A stretch of 64,000 nucleotides of DNA from Vampirovibrionales bacterium (GCA_029866025.1 JARXAD010000002.1:175688-239687); one strand, 5' to 3'. Shown: positions 52,399 to 61,178, counted from the stretch's first letter. Notes: generated by a model not told the origin, from the sequence alone. Translations and numbers: made by a program.

Positions 52399-53166
52399 TT
52401 AACTCACCCGTTGGGTGGCACCATTCGGCTTCTCATCGCGTTGTACGCGGTGGGGGGCCGTTTGGCTATAGGCGGCGCCACAGGAGGTACACTCGGTTTG
52501 GGCTAAGGGTAGTGGCGCCTTGGCGCTTCCGTAGTGTATTTTATTGGCCGTAAAGTGCAGCCCTTGGCCGCAGGCGCAGCGCCAGCCCACCAGTCGTAGC
52601 GGGTTGCCCCGCACAATGGCGTAATCGGGCACGTGTTTGTCCACCACGCTGGCGCCTTCCACAAAGGCATGCTGCCCAATGCTAATGCCCCCGGCAATGG
52701 CCACATTGGCACCCACCGTGGCATGGTGTTTAATCAAGGTTGGGCTTACGCCCGTGGTTTTGTGCGGGCTGGGGGCGGCCCGCAGCTTGCTAGCGCCGCT
52801 AATGGTAACGCTAGGCCCGCAATACACATCGTCTTGCACAATCACGCCGCTATTCAGGCGCACATTTTCCATCACCACCACGCGGTGGCCTAACATCACC
52901 CCAGGATACACCGTCACATGCTGGGCAATGCGGCAATCGCTGCCCACCATGCTTTGCGCCATCACATGGGTAAAATGCATCACTTGGCTGCGCGGGCCAA
53001 TGCGGCACGGCGCATCCACATAGGCGCTTTCGTGGACAAAGGCGCTGGGGTGAATGCCCTGATACAGTGAGTTCTCGGCCTCCATGGTCGATATATCGAG
53101 TGACACGCCACCGGCTAAAAACGCCAGCGGTTGAGACGGATCAAAAGAAGTTGAGTGATGGGGCAT
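52399..53166 (-). CDS. Left-handed beta-helix N-acetyltransferase, WbpD/WlbB-like, with zinc-ribbon tail
   Basis: About 255 residues. Hexapeptide repeats (CRIGPRSQVMHFTHVMAQSMVGSDCRIAQHVTV, then the segment beginning NVRLNSGVIVQDDVYCGPSVTI) give a trimeric beta-helix. The motif set resembles WbpD/WlbB, which acetylate UDP-2-acetamido-3-amino-glucuronate for surface polysaccharide. The C-terminus has CACGQGL and CTSCGAAY, a probable zinc ribbon as in several homologues. No other sugar-nucleotide genes are nearby. It converges on the LysM gene with a seven-base gap. Start ATG 53166 is uncertain. Confidence 0.8.
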   Translation of the reverse strand: MPHHSTSFDPSQPLAFLAGGVSLDISTMEAENSLYQGIHPSAFVHESAYVDAPCRIGPRSQVMHFTHVMAQSMVGSDCRIAQHVTVYPGVMLGHRVVVMENVRLNSGVIVQDDVYCGPSVTISGASKLRAAPSPHKTTGVSPTLIKHHATVGANVAIAGGISIGQHAFVEGASVVDKHVPDYAIVRGNPLRLVGWRCACGQGLHFTANKIHYGSAKAPLPLAQTECTSCGAAYSQTAPHRVQRDEKPNGATQRVS

Positions 53167-53324
53167 GTCCAACCAAAATCCTCGTACCAATGCAGCGAAA
53201 CCAAAAACGCCTTAAGTAATTAAAGTATAGCATTGCTTTCCACCAAGGTATCGGCTGGCTAGTGGGCTTTCTTCAATAAAAAATGGAATCGAAAACCCTG
53301 CCCAACTTGGGTACACTAAGGGGC

Positions 53325-53846
53325 ATGGCACCTCTTATTCAAATCATCAGCGTGGGTAAGGCCAAACGTGGCTTTGATTACCTAAAAACCGGCGAGGCCG
53401 ACTACACCAAACGCCTTAAGCCCTATGCCACCGTACAGCTGCTAGAGGTGGCGGATTGTCCGCCGTCTCCCACCCTGCCCGAAAAAAAGGCCTTGGAGAT
53501 TGAAGCCGAACGCCTGGCACCTTATCTACAGTCGGCAGGGTGTGTGGTGGCCTTGGCTATTGACGGCAAGGCATGGACCAGCGAACAACTGGCCCAACAA
53601 CTCACCCACTGGGTGGATTGCGCCGCGAATCCTCCAAACAGGGGTCGAACGGGAGGGCGCCCAGCCCCTATCATCATGGTTATTGGAAGCGCCTACGGGC
53701 TGGCTCCCAGTGTTGTTGCCCAAGCCTCAGCAGCGTGGTCTTTGTCTCCCCTTACCTTCCCTCACCCACTGGTTAAGGTGCTGGTACTGGAACAGATCTA
53801 CCGCGCCTACAAGATTTTAAGCAACGAACCCTATCACAAAGCCTGA
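53325..53846 (+). CDS. rlmH: 23S rRNA (pseudouridine1915-N3)-methyltransferase RlmH
   Basis: About 173 residues of the SPOUT class. It methylates pseudouridine 1915 in helix 69 of 23S rRNA. IQIISVGKAKRG, YTKRLKPYATVQLLEV, the SAM-binding VIGSAYGLAPSV and the C-terminal LTFPHPLVKVLVLEQIYRAYKILSNEPYHK are diagnostic. It carries an extra loop (NPPNRGRTGGRPAP) before the SAM motif. ATG 53325 fits the family start; ATG 53283 is less likely. Confidence 0.95.
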   Translation: MAPLIQIISVGKAKRGFDYLKTGEADYTKRLKPYATVQLLEVADCPPSPTLPEKKALEIEAERLAPYLQSAGCVVALAIDGKAWTSEQLAQQLTHWVDCAANPPNRGRTGGRPAPIIMVIGSAYGLAPSVVAQASAAWSLSPLTFPHPLVKVLVLEQIYRAYKILSNEPYHKA

Positions 53847-54037
53847 AAGGCTTTTTACAACTTAGATCTGGCGTAAACGCTTAAAATCCTTGGATTTAGG
53901 TTTGTAACGACTGCTACCAGCACCCCTTAAGGCTTAAGACTAAGAACCGATACCTTTAGTAACCGCTATAAACCCCTATTGCGGCGGGCCATCAACAGAG
54001 CGAGAGATTTCCAACCCACCTTCGGGAGAGAGACCCC

Positions 54038-54475
54038 ATGAGCGAACAACTGAAAAAGCTAAAACGGGCCGTGGTCGTCGAATCCTGCCTTACCCAATCC
54101 GTCAATGGTTTTGAGCCCATTGAAATCGTGGAAGAAGTCTTGGGATCCCTCTACCACGTGGACAACGACACCTTTATTCTCGCCTTTGAAAGCGAAGTGA
54201 ACGGCACCCCCCAAACCACCACCCTCAAGCTTAACGACGATACCTTGAGCGTCGTCCGCATTGGGGATGTCCACAGCCGCCAAACCTTTAGCCAAGACGA
54301 ATGGTACGCCCACCAGTATTTTTACGGCGGCAAAACCATGGTCTTTCGCAACTACACCAAAAAGCTAGACTACGCCCTTAGCGAAGCCGGTGGCGTGATA
54401 GAAGTGCTGTACGAACTGTGGAGCGGCGAAACCCATCTCGGCTACTACCACCTCGAGTTCATGATCCGCGCCTAG
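54038..54475 (+). CDS. DUF1934-like calycin-type protein
   Basis: 145 residues. The layout fits the DUF1934/YwiB family, small beta-barrels of unknown function: a first strand with Q-x-x-x-G, an FILAFESEVNGTPQTTTLKLNDDTLSVVRIGDV block (family Y-E-x(n)-T-T-x-L-K and R-x-G), then a YELWSGETHLGYYHLEFMI ending. A GGGAGAGAG ribosome site precedes the ATG. It is followed by two tandem hairpin terminators and the dispersed repeat copy C, and converges on nadK. Confidence 0.65.
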   Translation: MSEQLKKLKRAVVVESCLTQSVNGFEPIEIVEEVLGSLYHVDNDTFILAFESEVNGTPQTTTLKLNDDTLSVVRIGDVHSRQTFSQDEWYAHQYFYGGKTMVFRNYTKKLDYALSEAGGVIEVLYELWSGETHLGYYHLEFMIRA

Positions 54476-54476
54476 C

Positions 54477-54495
54477 CCGCGAGCGGCGGGTTTTA
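54477..54495 (+). terminator. First terminator after the DUF1934-like gene
   Basis: CCCGC-GAGCG-GCGGG followed by TTTTAT, two bases after the stop codon. Confidence 0.75.
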
Positions 54496-54512
54496 TATAG
54501 GCCGTTAGCTGG

Positions 54513-54530
54513 CCAGCAAGCTGGTTTTTT
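54513..54530 (+). terminator. Second terminator after the DUF1934-like gene
   Basis: CCAGCAAGCTGG palindrome followed directly by six T residues. The same palindrome core occurs at the 5' end of tRNA-Trp (31563). Confidence 0.7.
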
Positions 54531-54565
54531 AAAAATTAGATAAAAACCCCCTCAAGCTGTGGAGA

Positions 54566-54768
54566 TGAGGGTGGGTTGTTGGGGTTACAATGCCATGCAT
54601 TGCCCCAACAACGCCTGTTTGCGGGCAAGCGGTAGCGCAGCCGCAACTCTGGCGACACCCGAAATGCCACAGTGGGAACAGCCATGATCCATTGGGGGAT
54701 ACACAAGGGGCGCAGCCCCTGTGTGGGGAGCGGTGAGGGGCTAGCCCCTCACCGAAAAAGATAAATTT
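54566..54768 (+). repeat. Dispersed repeat, copy C (full length)
   Basis: GAGGGTGGGTTGTTGGGG, then the inverted CCCCAACAACGCCTGTTTGC, CTGGCGACACCCGAA, GGGGATACACAAGGGGC with its GCCCCT arm, GTGGGGAGCGG, TGAGGGGC with GCCCCTCA, and AGATAAATT. It is collinear with copy B over the whole length, including the two GC hairpins. Its hairpin end touches the nadK stop codon; the other end faces the DUF1934-like gene. Confidence 0.85.
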
Positions 54769-55717
54769 ATTGGGGAGTCACGCGTGGGTTGAGGCCCCAG
54801 TGGAGCTTCTCTTTGAGCACGCGGTAAAAGGCTGTATCCGGTGGCTCTAAGCTAACCAAGGGCTGGCTAAAATTGGCCTTGGTAACCGTTACCGATTCCC
54901 CTTTTTCCAACAGGCCCCATTCTTGGCCGTCAATGCTAATCATTACGCCACCCGTGCCACTGCTGCGCGTGAGTAAGGGGGTAATGGTGAGGATTTCTTC
55001 GGCAGGAAGGACAATGGGCTTGGCGTTCCAGCTGTGGGGGCAAATAGGGGTCAGCACCGTGGCATCCACCATGGGGGCCACCACCGGCCCACCTGCAGAC
55101 AGCGTATACGCCGTGGAGCCACTCGGTGTCGCGATAATCACCCCATCGGCATCGTAGGTGGCAATAAGGGATTGGTGAGATCCTTCTCCCACGCGCACTT
55201 GCAAGGTGGTCATTTGGCTGGGGTTAATGTGCTTTAGCACCACATCATTGAGGGCCACCTGCGTTTTTTGTTGGTTCGCAGGAGAAGCCTCTCCTTGAGA
55301 AACCGTGAGCAAGCTGCGATAATCCAAAAACGCCTTCCCTGCAATTAGCTGAGTGATGGCAGGCTCTAGGGTTTGGCCTTCCACACGGGTTAAAAACCCT
55401 AATTTACCTGCATTAATGGCCAAGAGTGGCACGGGCAATTCGGCTGAGTGGCGGTTTTGTTGTGTGAGTGATTGCAACGTACGCAGCACGGTGCCATCAC
55501 CCCCAATGACCATGACTAAATCAGGTGTTAGGTTTCCATTAATAGGAAGAACCGGACAATCTCGCCCAGACACCTCAATGGTGGTAACGTCCACGCCAAA
55601 GCCTTTTAACAGCCCTTGGGTGCGGGCCGTAATGGCCCCTTCGGGGTCGGTGGATTGATGATGCACCAGCCAAACTCGTTGAGGCGCTTTTAGCAAGGGG
55701 GAACTAGGGAGGGTCAT
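54767..55717 (-). CDS. nadK: NAD kinase
   Basis: 316 residues. It phosphorylates NAD to NADP. MVIGGDGTVLRTLQ holds the GGDGT motif and catalytic Asp. INAGKLGFLTRV and DGVIIATPSGSTAYTLSAGGPVV are the other conserved blocks. Full length. Its ATG overlaps the stop of the upstream matrixin-like gene (ATGA), so the two are translationally coupled. Confidence 0.97.
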   Translation of the reverse strand: MTLPSSPLLKAPQRVWLVHHQSTDPEGAITARTQGLLKGFGVDVTTIEVSGRDCPVLPINGNLTPDLVMVIGGDGTVLRTLQSLTQQNRHSAELPVPLLAINAGKLGFLTRVEGQTLEPAITQLIAGKAFLDYRSLLTVSQGEASPANQQKTQVALNDVVLKHINPSQMTTLQVRVGEGSHQSLIATYDADGVIIATPSGSTAYTLSAGGPVVAPMVDATVLTPICPHSWNAKPIVLPAEEILTITPLLTRSSGTGGVMISIDGQEWGLLEKGESVTVTKANFSQPLVSLEPPDTAFYRVLKEKLHWGLNPRVTPQ

Positions 55718-56709
55718 GGCAATACCGTTAGGGTGGTAGGCGTTGGAGCAGAGTCTGAAGAAGCATAGAGGGCCTGCAAGCGGGCCAAATCATGGGAAGA
55801 AACGTGATAACTGCCCACCCCATGGGCTGCCATAATATCACCGGCTTGGGTGCTGTGTTCCGCAAGGCCTAAGGCATGTCCCAGCTCGTGAAGGGTGGTT
55901 TGCAACAAAGCTACCTTGGTGCGGGGCTGGCCGCTAGGGCTTTTTATGGCAATACGCAGCGTTGCCCCTATTAACTGGCCATCATTTGCCACCTGCCACT
56001 GCGTTAGCCCGCTGGTAAAACCGCCCTCAGCTGTAGAAAGTGGCTCCACACGGTCCATCCATTCAATGCGTACATTGGCCAGGATAGCGTCTTGCGTAAC
56101 CACCATAGGAATGCTGCCCGGTAACGCCGGTTGCCATTGGTGAAGCAACTGTTCCACTTCTTCAGAAGAAACCCTCAATCGCTGTACCTGCTTGGGCGAT
56201 AGGAAGGCTGGCATAGTGGGTTGAACCCACACGATAATGGGGTGTTGCCAACGATGAGGAGCAACGGTTGAGTTTTCGGGAATGGTGCTCGTATGGACCA
56301 TTAAAAGAGGTTCACCCAGTGTTTGGCGAAAAGTAGATGATGGCGCTGTGGTTTCAGAAACATTCGATGGAAACAGTTCCAGCAAAGCCCGTGTGGCAAA
56401 GGCATAGGCTTGGCTACCGGGCTGGGCTAAAGCCGTCGCTTGCTTCATGGCTTCAGAAGCCTGAGATACATCCCCCAGTCGGGCATAACACTTGGCTTGC
56501 CACACCAACGGCGAAGGATCCACAATTTTTAGGCCCACCAATTGTGATGGCGGTACCCAGGCTTGTTTAAAATATCGCAACGCTAACGCGTCATAGCCTT
56601 GTTGGTAAGCCTTTATTCCCCAAGCTAAAGGAGTGACTGGCACCTTGGGCTGACTATAAGCAATAAGTCCTTGTAACAAGCCAGAAGCTACCAGCGATAT
56701 GAATAGCAT
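55714..56709 (-). CDS. Matrixin-like (M10-type) zinc metalloprotease, membrane/export-anchored
   Basis: About 331 residues. An N-terminal hydrophobic segment (LFISLVASGLLQGLIAY) is a signal peptide or anchor. A helical, TPR-like part (YDALALRYFKQAW, then WQAKCYARLGDVSQASEAMKQA) comes next, then a metzincin-type domain with HELGHALGLAEH (His-Glu-x2-His-x5-His zinc site) and a plausible Met-turn (GDIMAAHG). It probably cleaves proteins outside the cytoplasm. The start could be ATG 56709 or TTG 56778. The stop overlaps the nadK start. Confidence 0.8.
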   Translation of the reverse strand: MLFISLVASGLLQGLIAYSQPKVPVTPLAWGIKAYQQGYDALALRYFKQAWVPPSQLVGLKIVDPSPLVWQAKCYARLGDVSQASEAMKQATALAQPGSQAYAFATRALLELFPSNVSETTAPSSTFRQTLGEPLLMVHTSTIPENSTVAPHRWQHPIIVWVQPTMPAFLSPKQVQRLRVSSEEVEQLLHQWQPALPGSIPMVVTQDAILANVRIEWMDRVEPLSTAEGGFTSGLTQWQVANDGQLIGATLRIAIKSPSGQPRTKVALLQTTLHELGHALGLAEHSTQAGDIMAAHGVGSYHVSSHDLARLQALYASSDSAPTPTTLTVLP

Positions 56710-56930
56710 AATGATTCCAACAAGCTGTTGGGGTATAGGGCGGCAGCGGGATGTAACAAAATGGAGAACCACTAGCAACTTGTGCCTTTCACCGGTGTTT
56801 ACAGTTCATGACGGGGAGTTCTGCTCTATTGGGATTTTAACCTACCAAAGGGTCTATTGAATATTTTGCCAAGCCCAAGCACAGCTTTGTCTATTGTAGC
56901 CCCATCTACCCAGATGGGGGGGCGGTTGCT

Positions 56931-58301
56931 ATGTTAGGGCTACTGACCCAAGGTGCCATACGCCTAAATAACATCTTGCTAGCAAAAGGGCCTATATTGC
57001 CCTCCAACGCTACCACTGCCCAACTAGCAGAATTTGAATTAGCGAAAGCCGCTGTGCCGAAGGTTGGAAATTGGTTTAGAAGCGACAACGTTGCTAGCAC
57101 CATTGGTAAAGAAGTGGTGGGCATTAACGCCCCCAAGGCTGTGAATGTTCGTCGTTTTGGCGAATTTTTAGACGCCATGGTAAGCGAACTGGGCAATACC
57201 ATTGGTTACTTTGTCGGTGGCTACGCCCTCAGCGCCCTCATGAACAAACTAAGACCGAGGTTGGTAGGTGATTTTCATGAGCAGGCTGAACGCTTGAAAG
57301 GTCTATCCGAAGTTCTCAAGAATAAAATTCCATTAAGCCATGTGGGTGGCGAGTTCGCTGTAAAAACCTTTTATGCCGGTAAATCCGTGGCCTTTATGGC
57401 CATTTTAGGTAGCTTTATTTGGGCCATGCCCTTCTTTAGAAACGTGATAACCGCCAATAAGCTTGGCACCACGAAATTTACAGAAATCATTTCGGGTAAC
57501 AGTTTACTGGCCAAAGAAACCCCTGAAGAATTTAAGAAAAATAAGCGTCGCTACCTCCGCACGGGCTTGGCTATATTGGGCACTGGCTTATTAGCAGGAG
57601 TAGGCGGCTTTGCCATTGCCCGAAAACAGGCAGCCCGACTGGCCAGTGAGGCTATTAACTTTAAAACCCTAGTGGAACCCAAGTGGCTAAAAATGATGGA
57701 TAAAAAAGAATGGTTTACGGGTGCTTCGTGGCTGTTTAAGGATGGAAAATTTAGCAACCTAAATGGCGCTCATGCTTTTTGGTTTTGGGGTATTCCGGCG
57801 TATGCAGGGTGGTTCCACGCCAGCCGAGAAAAAAACGAACGCACTGAGATTGTGTTTAAAGCCATCAACTTTTTTGTCATGTTTTTTGGGGTTAGCGCTG
57901 CCCTTAAAGCATTGTTGGTTCGCCCACAGTTTTACACCAAGGAATTGATTCACTCCATCAAAGCTGATCGAACTGCAAGGCCTTGGCTGGATGTTTTAAC
58001 CCTTGATAAAGAGCTGATTGAAAAGCACGGTGCCAAGCTTGGGTTTACGAAAGATAAAATCCAAGAACTTGTAAACATTGATGAAGCCCATAATACCATT
58101 GGGTACTTTGGCTCAACTGCCGCCCTGTTTATTAGCAATTGGCTAGCCAATGATTTAAGCCAGTGGGCCACCGCTAAGCGCATGACTCCCAAGCGACAAG
58201 CCTTGGGAGAAGAAACCTTAAGCCGATTACAACCGTCTTCTTCAACAAGCACCTCTGTGCGGCGCAACTTTAGCGAGTTCACCCAAACAGCACCATTATA
58301 A
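56931..58301 (+). CDS. Lineage-type multi-pass membrane protein, unknown function
   Basis: 456 residues, not recognised. The N-terminal head (about 75 residues, with VNVRRFGEFLDAM) is followed by several hydrophobic stretches (NTIGYFVGGYALSALM, AFMAILGSFIWAMPFF, GLAILGTGLLAGVGGFAI, HAFWFWGIPAYAGWF, INFFVMFFGVSAALKALL). A terminal helix-rich part and a Ser/Thr-rich tail complete it. Layout recalls 39613 and 42699: an R-F-G containing head, then a Gly/Ala-rich membrane body. Codon use is typical and the G-rich stretch before the ATG serves as ribosome site. A short GC palindrome follows the stop. Confidence 0.65.
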   Translation: MLGLLTQGAIRLNNILLAKGPILPSNATTAQLAEFELAKAAVPKVGNWFRSDNVASTIGKEVVGINAPKAVNVRRFGEFLDAMVSELGNTIGYFVGGYALSALMNKLRPRLVGDFHEQAERLKGLSEVLKNKIPLSHVGGEFAVKTFYAGKSVAFMAILGSFIWAMPFFRNVITANKLGTTKFTEIISGNSLLAKETPEEFKKNKRRYLRTGLAILGTGLLAGVGGFAIARKQAARLASEAINFKTLVEPKWLKMMDKKEWFTGASWLFKDGKFSNLNGAHAFWFWGIPAYAGWFHASREKNERTEIVFKAINFFVMFFGVSAALKALLVRPQFYTKELIHSIKADRTARPWLDVLTLDKELIEKHGAKLGFTKDKIQELVNIDEAHNTIGYFGSTAALFISNWLANDLSQWATAKRMTPKRQALGEETLSRLQPSSSTSTSVRRNFSEFTQTAPL

Positions 58302-58303
58302 AA

Positions 58304-58317
58304 CCCGCCTTGGCGGG
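58304..58317. terminator. Short palindromic hairpin after the membrane protein
   Basis: CCCGCCTTGGCGGG, three bases after the stop codon; no T run, so termination strength is doubtful. Confidence 0.45.
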
Positions 58318-58449
58318 CTAGGCAAACGGTATGTTTAGGGTATAGTAACGATCCTTTAATTACCGTCCGTTGACTCGGTGCCCAACAAACGTACGCTAGG
58401 CTTAATAATCCAACGCGTGCTGCCCGAAACCCACAAGGAACCTAACTCA

Positions 58450-58659
58450 ATGCCAAAAATGAAAACCCATCGCTCTGCCCAAAAGCGTTACAAAATTACG
58501 GGAACAGGCAAACTAACCCGCGGCAAATGCGGCCGTAGCCACTTAAACGTTACCTTTTCCAGCTCGCGCAAGCGCCGTTTGGATAGCAACGTAGTGGTAG
58601 ACCCCGGTGCCGAACAAAAATTGGCCCTACAACTGCCGTACCGCAAGTACTGCCGTTAG
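58450..58659 (+). CDS. rpmI: 50S ribosomal protein L35
   Basis: 69 residues, strongly basic. MPKMKTHRSAQKRYKITGTGKL and the SSRKRRLD region are the family signature. AAGGA lies nine bases before the ATG. rplT follows 69 bases downstream. infC, which usually heads this operon, is absent here; that arrangement also occurs in cyanobacteria. Confidence 0.95.
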   Translation: MPKMKTHRSAQKRYKITGTGKLTRGKCGRSHLNVTFSSSRKRRLDSNVVVDPGAEQKLALQLPYRKYCR

Positions 58660-58728
58660 GTTGTATCGGTTTAGTTCTCTAATTTGCTCTGTTTCCTCTT
58701 CCACATTGCTCAATAAAGGAGTTTTATT

Positions 58729-59085
58729 ATGCGTGTTAAACGCGGTAACGTGCTTCGCAAGCGCCACAAGAAAATTTTAAAACTGGCCAAAGGCTTCCGT
58801 GGCACCCGCCACAAGCTGTTTAAAGTGGCCAACCAAGCGGTCATGAAGTCCTTAAAGTTTCAGTACCGCGATCGTCGCAATCGGAGACGTGATTTACGCC
58901 GCTTGTGGATTTTGCGCATCAATGCGGCAGTGCGTTTGCACGGCCTCTCCTACAGCCGCTTTATTAACGGCCTGCAAAAAGCCAACATTGTGGTGAACCG
59001 CAAGTTTTTAGCCGATTTGGCCGTGCGCGAGCCCAATGCTTTTGAACAAATTGTGACCCAAGCCAAGCTAGCCCTTGCCAGCTAA
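58729..59085 (+). CDS. rplT: 50S ribosomal protein L20
   Basis: 118 residues, basic. [25 protein letters not shown] and the C-terminal [24 protein letters not shown] are diagnostic. It is needed early in 50S assembly and in other bacteria autoregulates rpmI-rplT. AAAGGAG lies ahead of the ATG. Confidence 0.97.
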   Translation: MRVKRGNVLRKRHKKILKLAKGFRGTRHKLFKVANQAVMKSLKFQYRDRRNRRRDLRRLWILRINAAVRLHGLSYSRFINGLQKANIVVNRKFLADLAVREPNAFEQIVTQAKLALAS

Positions 59086-59108
59086 GGCCAAACTGGTTTT
59101 AAAAACTT

Positions 59109-59145
59109 AAAAGCCCTCTTGCTGTTTGGCAGGGGGGCTTTTTGT
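59109..59145 (+). terminator. Terminator after rplT
   Basis: AAAGCCCTCTTGC pairs with GCAGGGGGGCTTT around TGTTTG and runs into a T tract, 25 bases after the rplT stop. Confidence 0.85.
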
Positions 59146-59352
59146 CAGAAGTGGAATCTTCCAGGAGCCTGTTCATTAAGCGTTTTTACGAATGGCCTTA
59201 GGTAACTAAATGGGGTAACAAAATTTAAGATGCCGCCCTTGGCGGCTGTTACACAACGCAACACAGCCTGTGGAATAGAGGGAAACCCATCGATACTGTT
59301 TATACATTATTACAATTTTTATTTACTGCCTAAGAATTTAGGGGTTTGTTCA

Positions 59353-59565
59353 ATGTCTTTTGCCCGCAACGCCAATGCTGCCGCTTACCCGGCCAACCGT
59401 TTTGACTCAAATGCCTTTTTAAATCCTTTACCCCTGCAACATATAGGCGGAGAAGGGCATCAAAGCGCTCAGTTCTTGCAGCATTCCCTCCTCACCTTTT
59501 TCTCAGAATTTGACACCATCATTACCAAAGAACTCAAGCGACCCACCGCCGGTCGGCGCCACTAG
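59353..59565 (+). CDS. Small protein preceding the HExxH protease
   Basis: 70 residues, not recognised. It has an Asn/Ala/Pro-rich N-terminus (ARNANAAAYPANRFDSNAF), a middle with GGEGHQSAQFLQHSLLTFF, and a basic end (KELKRPTAGRRH). There is no signal peptide or Cys. AGGGG precedes ATG 59353. It lies 26 bases before the protease gene on the same strand, so it may be its partner, activator or inhibitor; this is inference. Confidence 0.5.
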   Translation: MSFARNANAAAYPANRFDSNAFLNPLPLQHIGGEGHQSAQFLQHSLLTFFSEFDTIITKELKRPTAGRRH

Positions 59566-59591
59566 TACCTTTTAACAATGACAGACTATCA

Positions 59592-60167
59592 ATGACAGGC
59601 CCACTCTTAAAATTAAACGCCGCTCAAGGGTCTGCCAATATTGGTGGGTACACAACCCCCTCGTCGCACCCTAGCCACGGGTTGCTTCACTGGCCACAGT
59701 TTCCATTAACACTAGTGGTGAACACATTGCCCGAGACCTTACAGGGTCTTTTAACAATAGCAGAGGTCGAGGAAGCCTTGCGTCGCTGGGAATCTCATTT
59801 GCCTTATGCTTTATTTACAGTGCTACCACCCAATAGTAGTCACGGACAGGTGATGGTGTGCTGGGATGGGCAACCCATGGCTTCTCATCCTTATGAGGCG
59901 GGCCACTGTTGTCGCTACGCTTCGTCTAAGGGTATTATTGAGAAAGCCGTTATTACCATCGTGCCTCAGGCGGTGATTGATGAGCGTCTTTCCTCCTTGC
60001 AACGCCGCAATAGATTGTTAAATACCTTGGCCCACGAAATGGGGCATGCCTTGGGCCTAGAACATCACATCGATCCAAAATCACTGATGCACCCCCAAGG
60101 GTGGCGCAATACCCACCCCAACAATTCAGACCTTCAGCAATGGAAACGCTTGCAGCGCCTAAGCTAA
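59592..60167 (+). CDS. Small matrixin-like (HExxHxxGxxH) metalloprotease
   Basis: 191 residues. The zinc site is HEMGHALGLEHH (His-Glu-x2-His-x5-His), followed by a Met-turn-like SLMHPQG. Upstream residues (LTIAEVEEALRRWESHLPYALF) fit the M10-type pro-fold region seen in many bacterial matrixin-like proteins, and VITIVPQAVI precedes the site. No signal peptide is visible, unlike the relative at 55714, so it may stay inside the cell or be exported another way. A five-codon mini-ORF (ATG 59578) ends overlapping its ATG. Confidence 0.8.
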   Translation: MTGPLLKLNAAQGSANIGGYTTPSSHPSHGLLHWPQFPLTLVVNTLPETLQGLLTIAEVEEALRRWESHLPYALFTVLPPNSSHGQVMVCWDGQPMASHPYEAGHCCRYASSKGIIEKAVITIVPQAVIDERLSSLQRRNRLLNTLAHEMGHALGLEHHIDPKSLMHPQGWRNTHPNNSDLQQWKRLQRLS

Positions 60168-60168
60168 A

Positions 60169-60217
60169 GGGGTTTTTAATTAAAAACCTCAGTGAGGCAA
60201 GCAGGGAGGCCTTTTTG
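60169..60217 (+). terminator. Hairpins after the small protease gene
   Basis: GGTTTTTAATTAAAAACC (60171-60188) is a perfect palindrome, followed by an AGGC/GCCTTTTT hairpin. The rest of the gap to 60466 shows no gene. Confidence 0.5.
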
Positions 60218-60466
60218 CAATATTATTTCATTAAAAACCTCCTCCATTCAGGTGTTGCGCTTTTGGGGTAAGTAGCCTATTGTAGCAATCTGCGCTGCGA
60301 CGTGTATCCATCCCGAGTTCAACAGCAGTTATGGCAGTGGTTTTGGCTCCAGTCGTTTTTAATGACTGAATCGCCCTTTCGCACCACCAAAACAGTTTTT
60401 TGAGTCAGAGTGTTTCCCTCGCGAGAGCTACTATATCAACCCAAATCAATGCGAGGAAAAACCCCA

Positions 60467-60778
60467 ATGTTCGAAGATAAAAACCTGGTGTGCAGCGATT
60501 GCCAAGTAGAATTCGTGTTTAGCTCCGGCGACCAAGAATTTTTTGCTGAGCGTGGCTTTACCGAGCCAAAACGTTGCAAACCTTGCCGCCAAGCTGCCAA
60601 ACAAAACGCCCGTGGTGGTGGTTTCGGTGGCGGCGGTGGTGGCTACGATCGTGGCCCCAAACAATTCTTCCCTGCTGTGTGCAGCGGTTGCGGCATTCAA
60701 ACGGAAGTGCCGTTTCAACCTGATGGCCGTAAGCCTGTTTACTGCCGCGATTGCTTTAAGCCAGCACCTCGCTACTAG
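60467..60778 (+). CDS. Zinc-ribbon protein (zf-trcl-like) with second CxxC module
   Basis: 103 residues. The first module LVCSDCQVEFVFSSGDQEFFAERGFTEPKRCKPCRQ is a CxxC-x(n)-CxxC zinc ribbon of the zf-trcl type. A Gly-rich linker (ARGGGFGGGGGGYDRG) joins it to a second ribbon, VCSGCGIQTEVPFQPDGRKPVYCRDCF. Function is unknown; two-ribbon proteins of this type probably bind nucleic acid or protein. GAGGAAA precedes ATG 60467; in-frame codons from 60410 are probably not translated. Confidence 0.8.
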   Translation: MFEDKNLVCSDCQVEFVFSSGDQEFFAERGFTEPKRCKPCRQAAKQNARGGGFGGGGGGYDRGPKQFFPAVCSGCGIQTEVPFQPDGRKPVYCRDCFKPAPRY

Positions 60779-60926
60779 TTAATCCATCGTAAGGCCCAGG
60801 CCTTTACAGGCTAAAGCACTAGCGATTCTTGCGTTTTCGGGGGATAATCTTTGTCCCCCGATTTCGTATTTTAAGAAGACCTTCCCCCAAGGTGCTTCCC
60901 CCGTTTTTAAGAAAGGCCAGCGACTA

Positions 60927-61109
60927 ATGGCAAAAAACAACCAGAAAAAATTAAAAGCTGAGCGCAATCGCCAGTATGCCAAGCAATACAAAAAACGTGT
61001 GCTGCGCCCCGGTGCCCGTGGTGGTCGTCCTGGCTTTGGCCCTCGTCCTGCTGGTGCGGCACCGGGTAGTGAAGCCGCCGAAGGCGTTGGCACTGCAGGC
61101 GAAGAGTAA
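60927..61109 (+). CDS. Small basic protein of unknown function
   Basis: 60 residues: a Lys/Gln/Arg-rich first half (KNNQKKLKAERNRQYAKQYKKR) and a Gly/Pro/Ala-rich second half. It looks like a nucleic-acid-binding or ribosome-associated peptide. AAAGG lies nine bases before the ATG. It may be co-transcribed with the zinc-ribbon gene 148 bases upstream. Short length leaves some doubt. Confidence 0.5.
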   Translation: MAKNNQKKLKAERNRQYAKQYKKRVLRPGARGGRPGFGPRPAGAAPGSEAAEGVGTAGEE

Positions 61110-61132
61110 TTTTAGATACTTGTGATTCACAA

Positions 61133-61178
61133 GCAGCCGCCTACACAGAGTGTTCTCATGTAAGGCGGCTTGCCTTTT
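61133..61178 (+). terminator. Hairpin terminator after the small basic gene
   Basis: AGCCGCC and GGCGGCT arms around a 22-base loop, followed by a T-rich run. The rest of the gap to 61408 is non-coding with no recognisable element. Confidence 0.5.

Noticed and set aside
59592-60167. Small protease as a truncated copy of the 55714 protease
   Set aside because: It has its own start, different N-terminal sequence and complete zinc and Met-turn motifs; no remnant of the TPR-like part.
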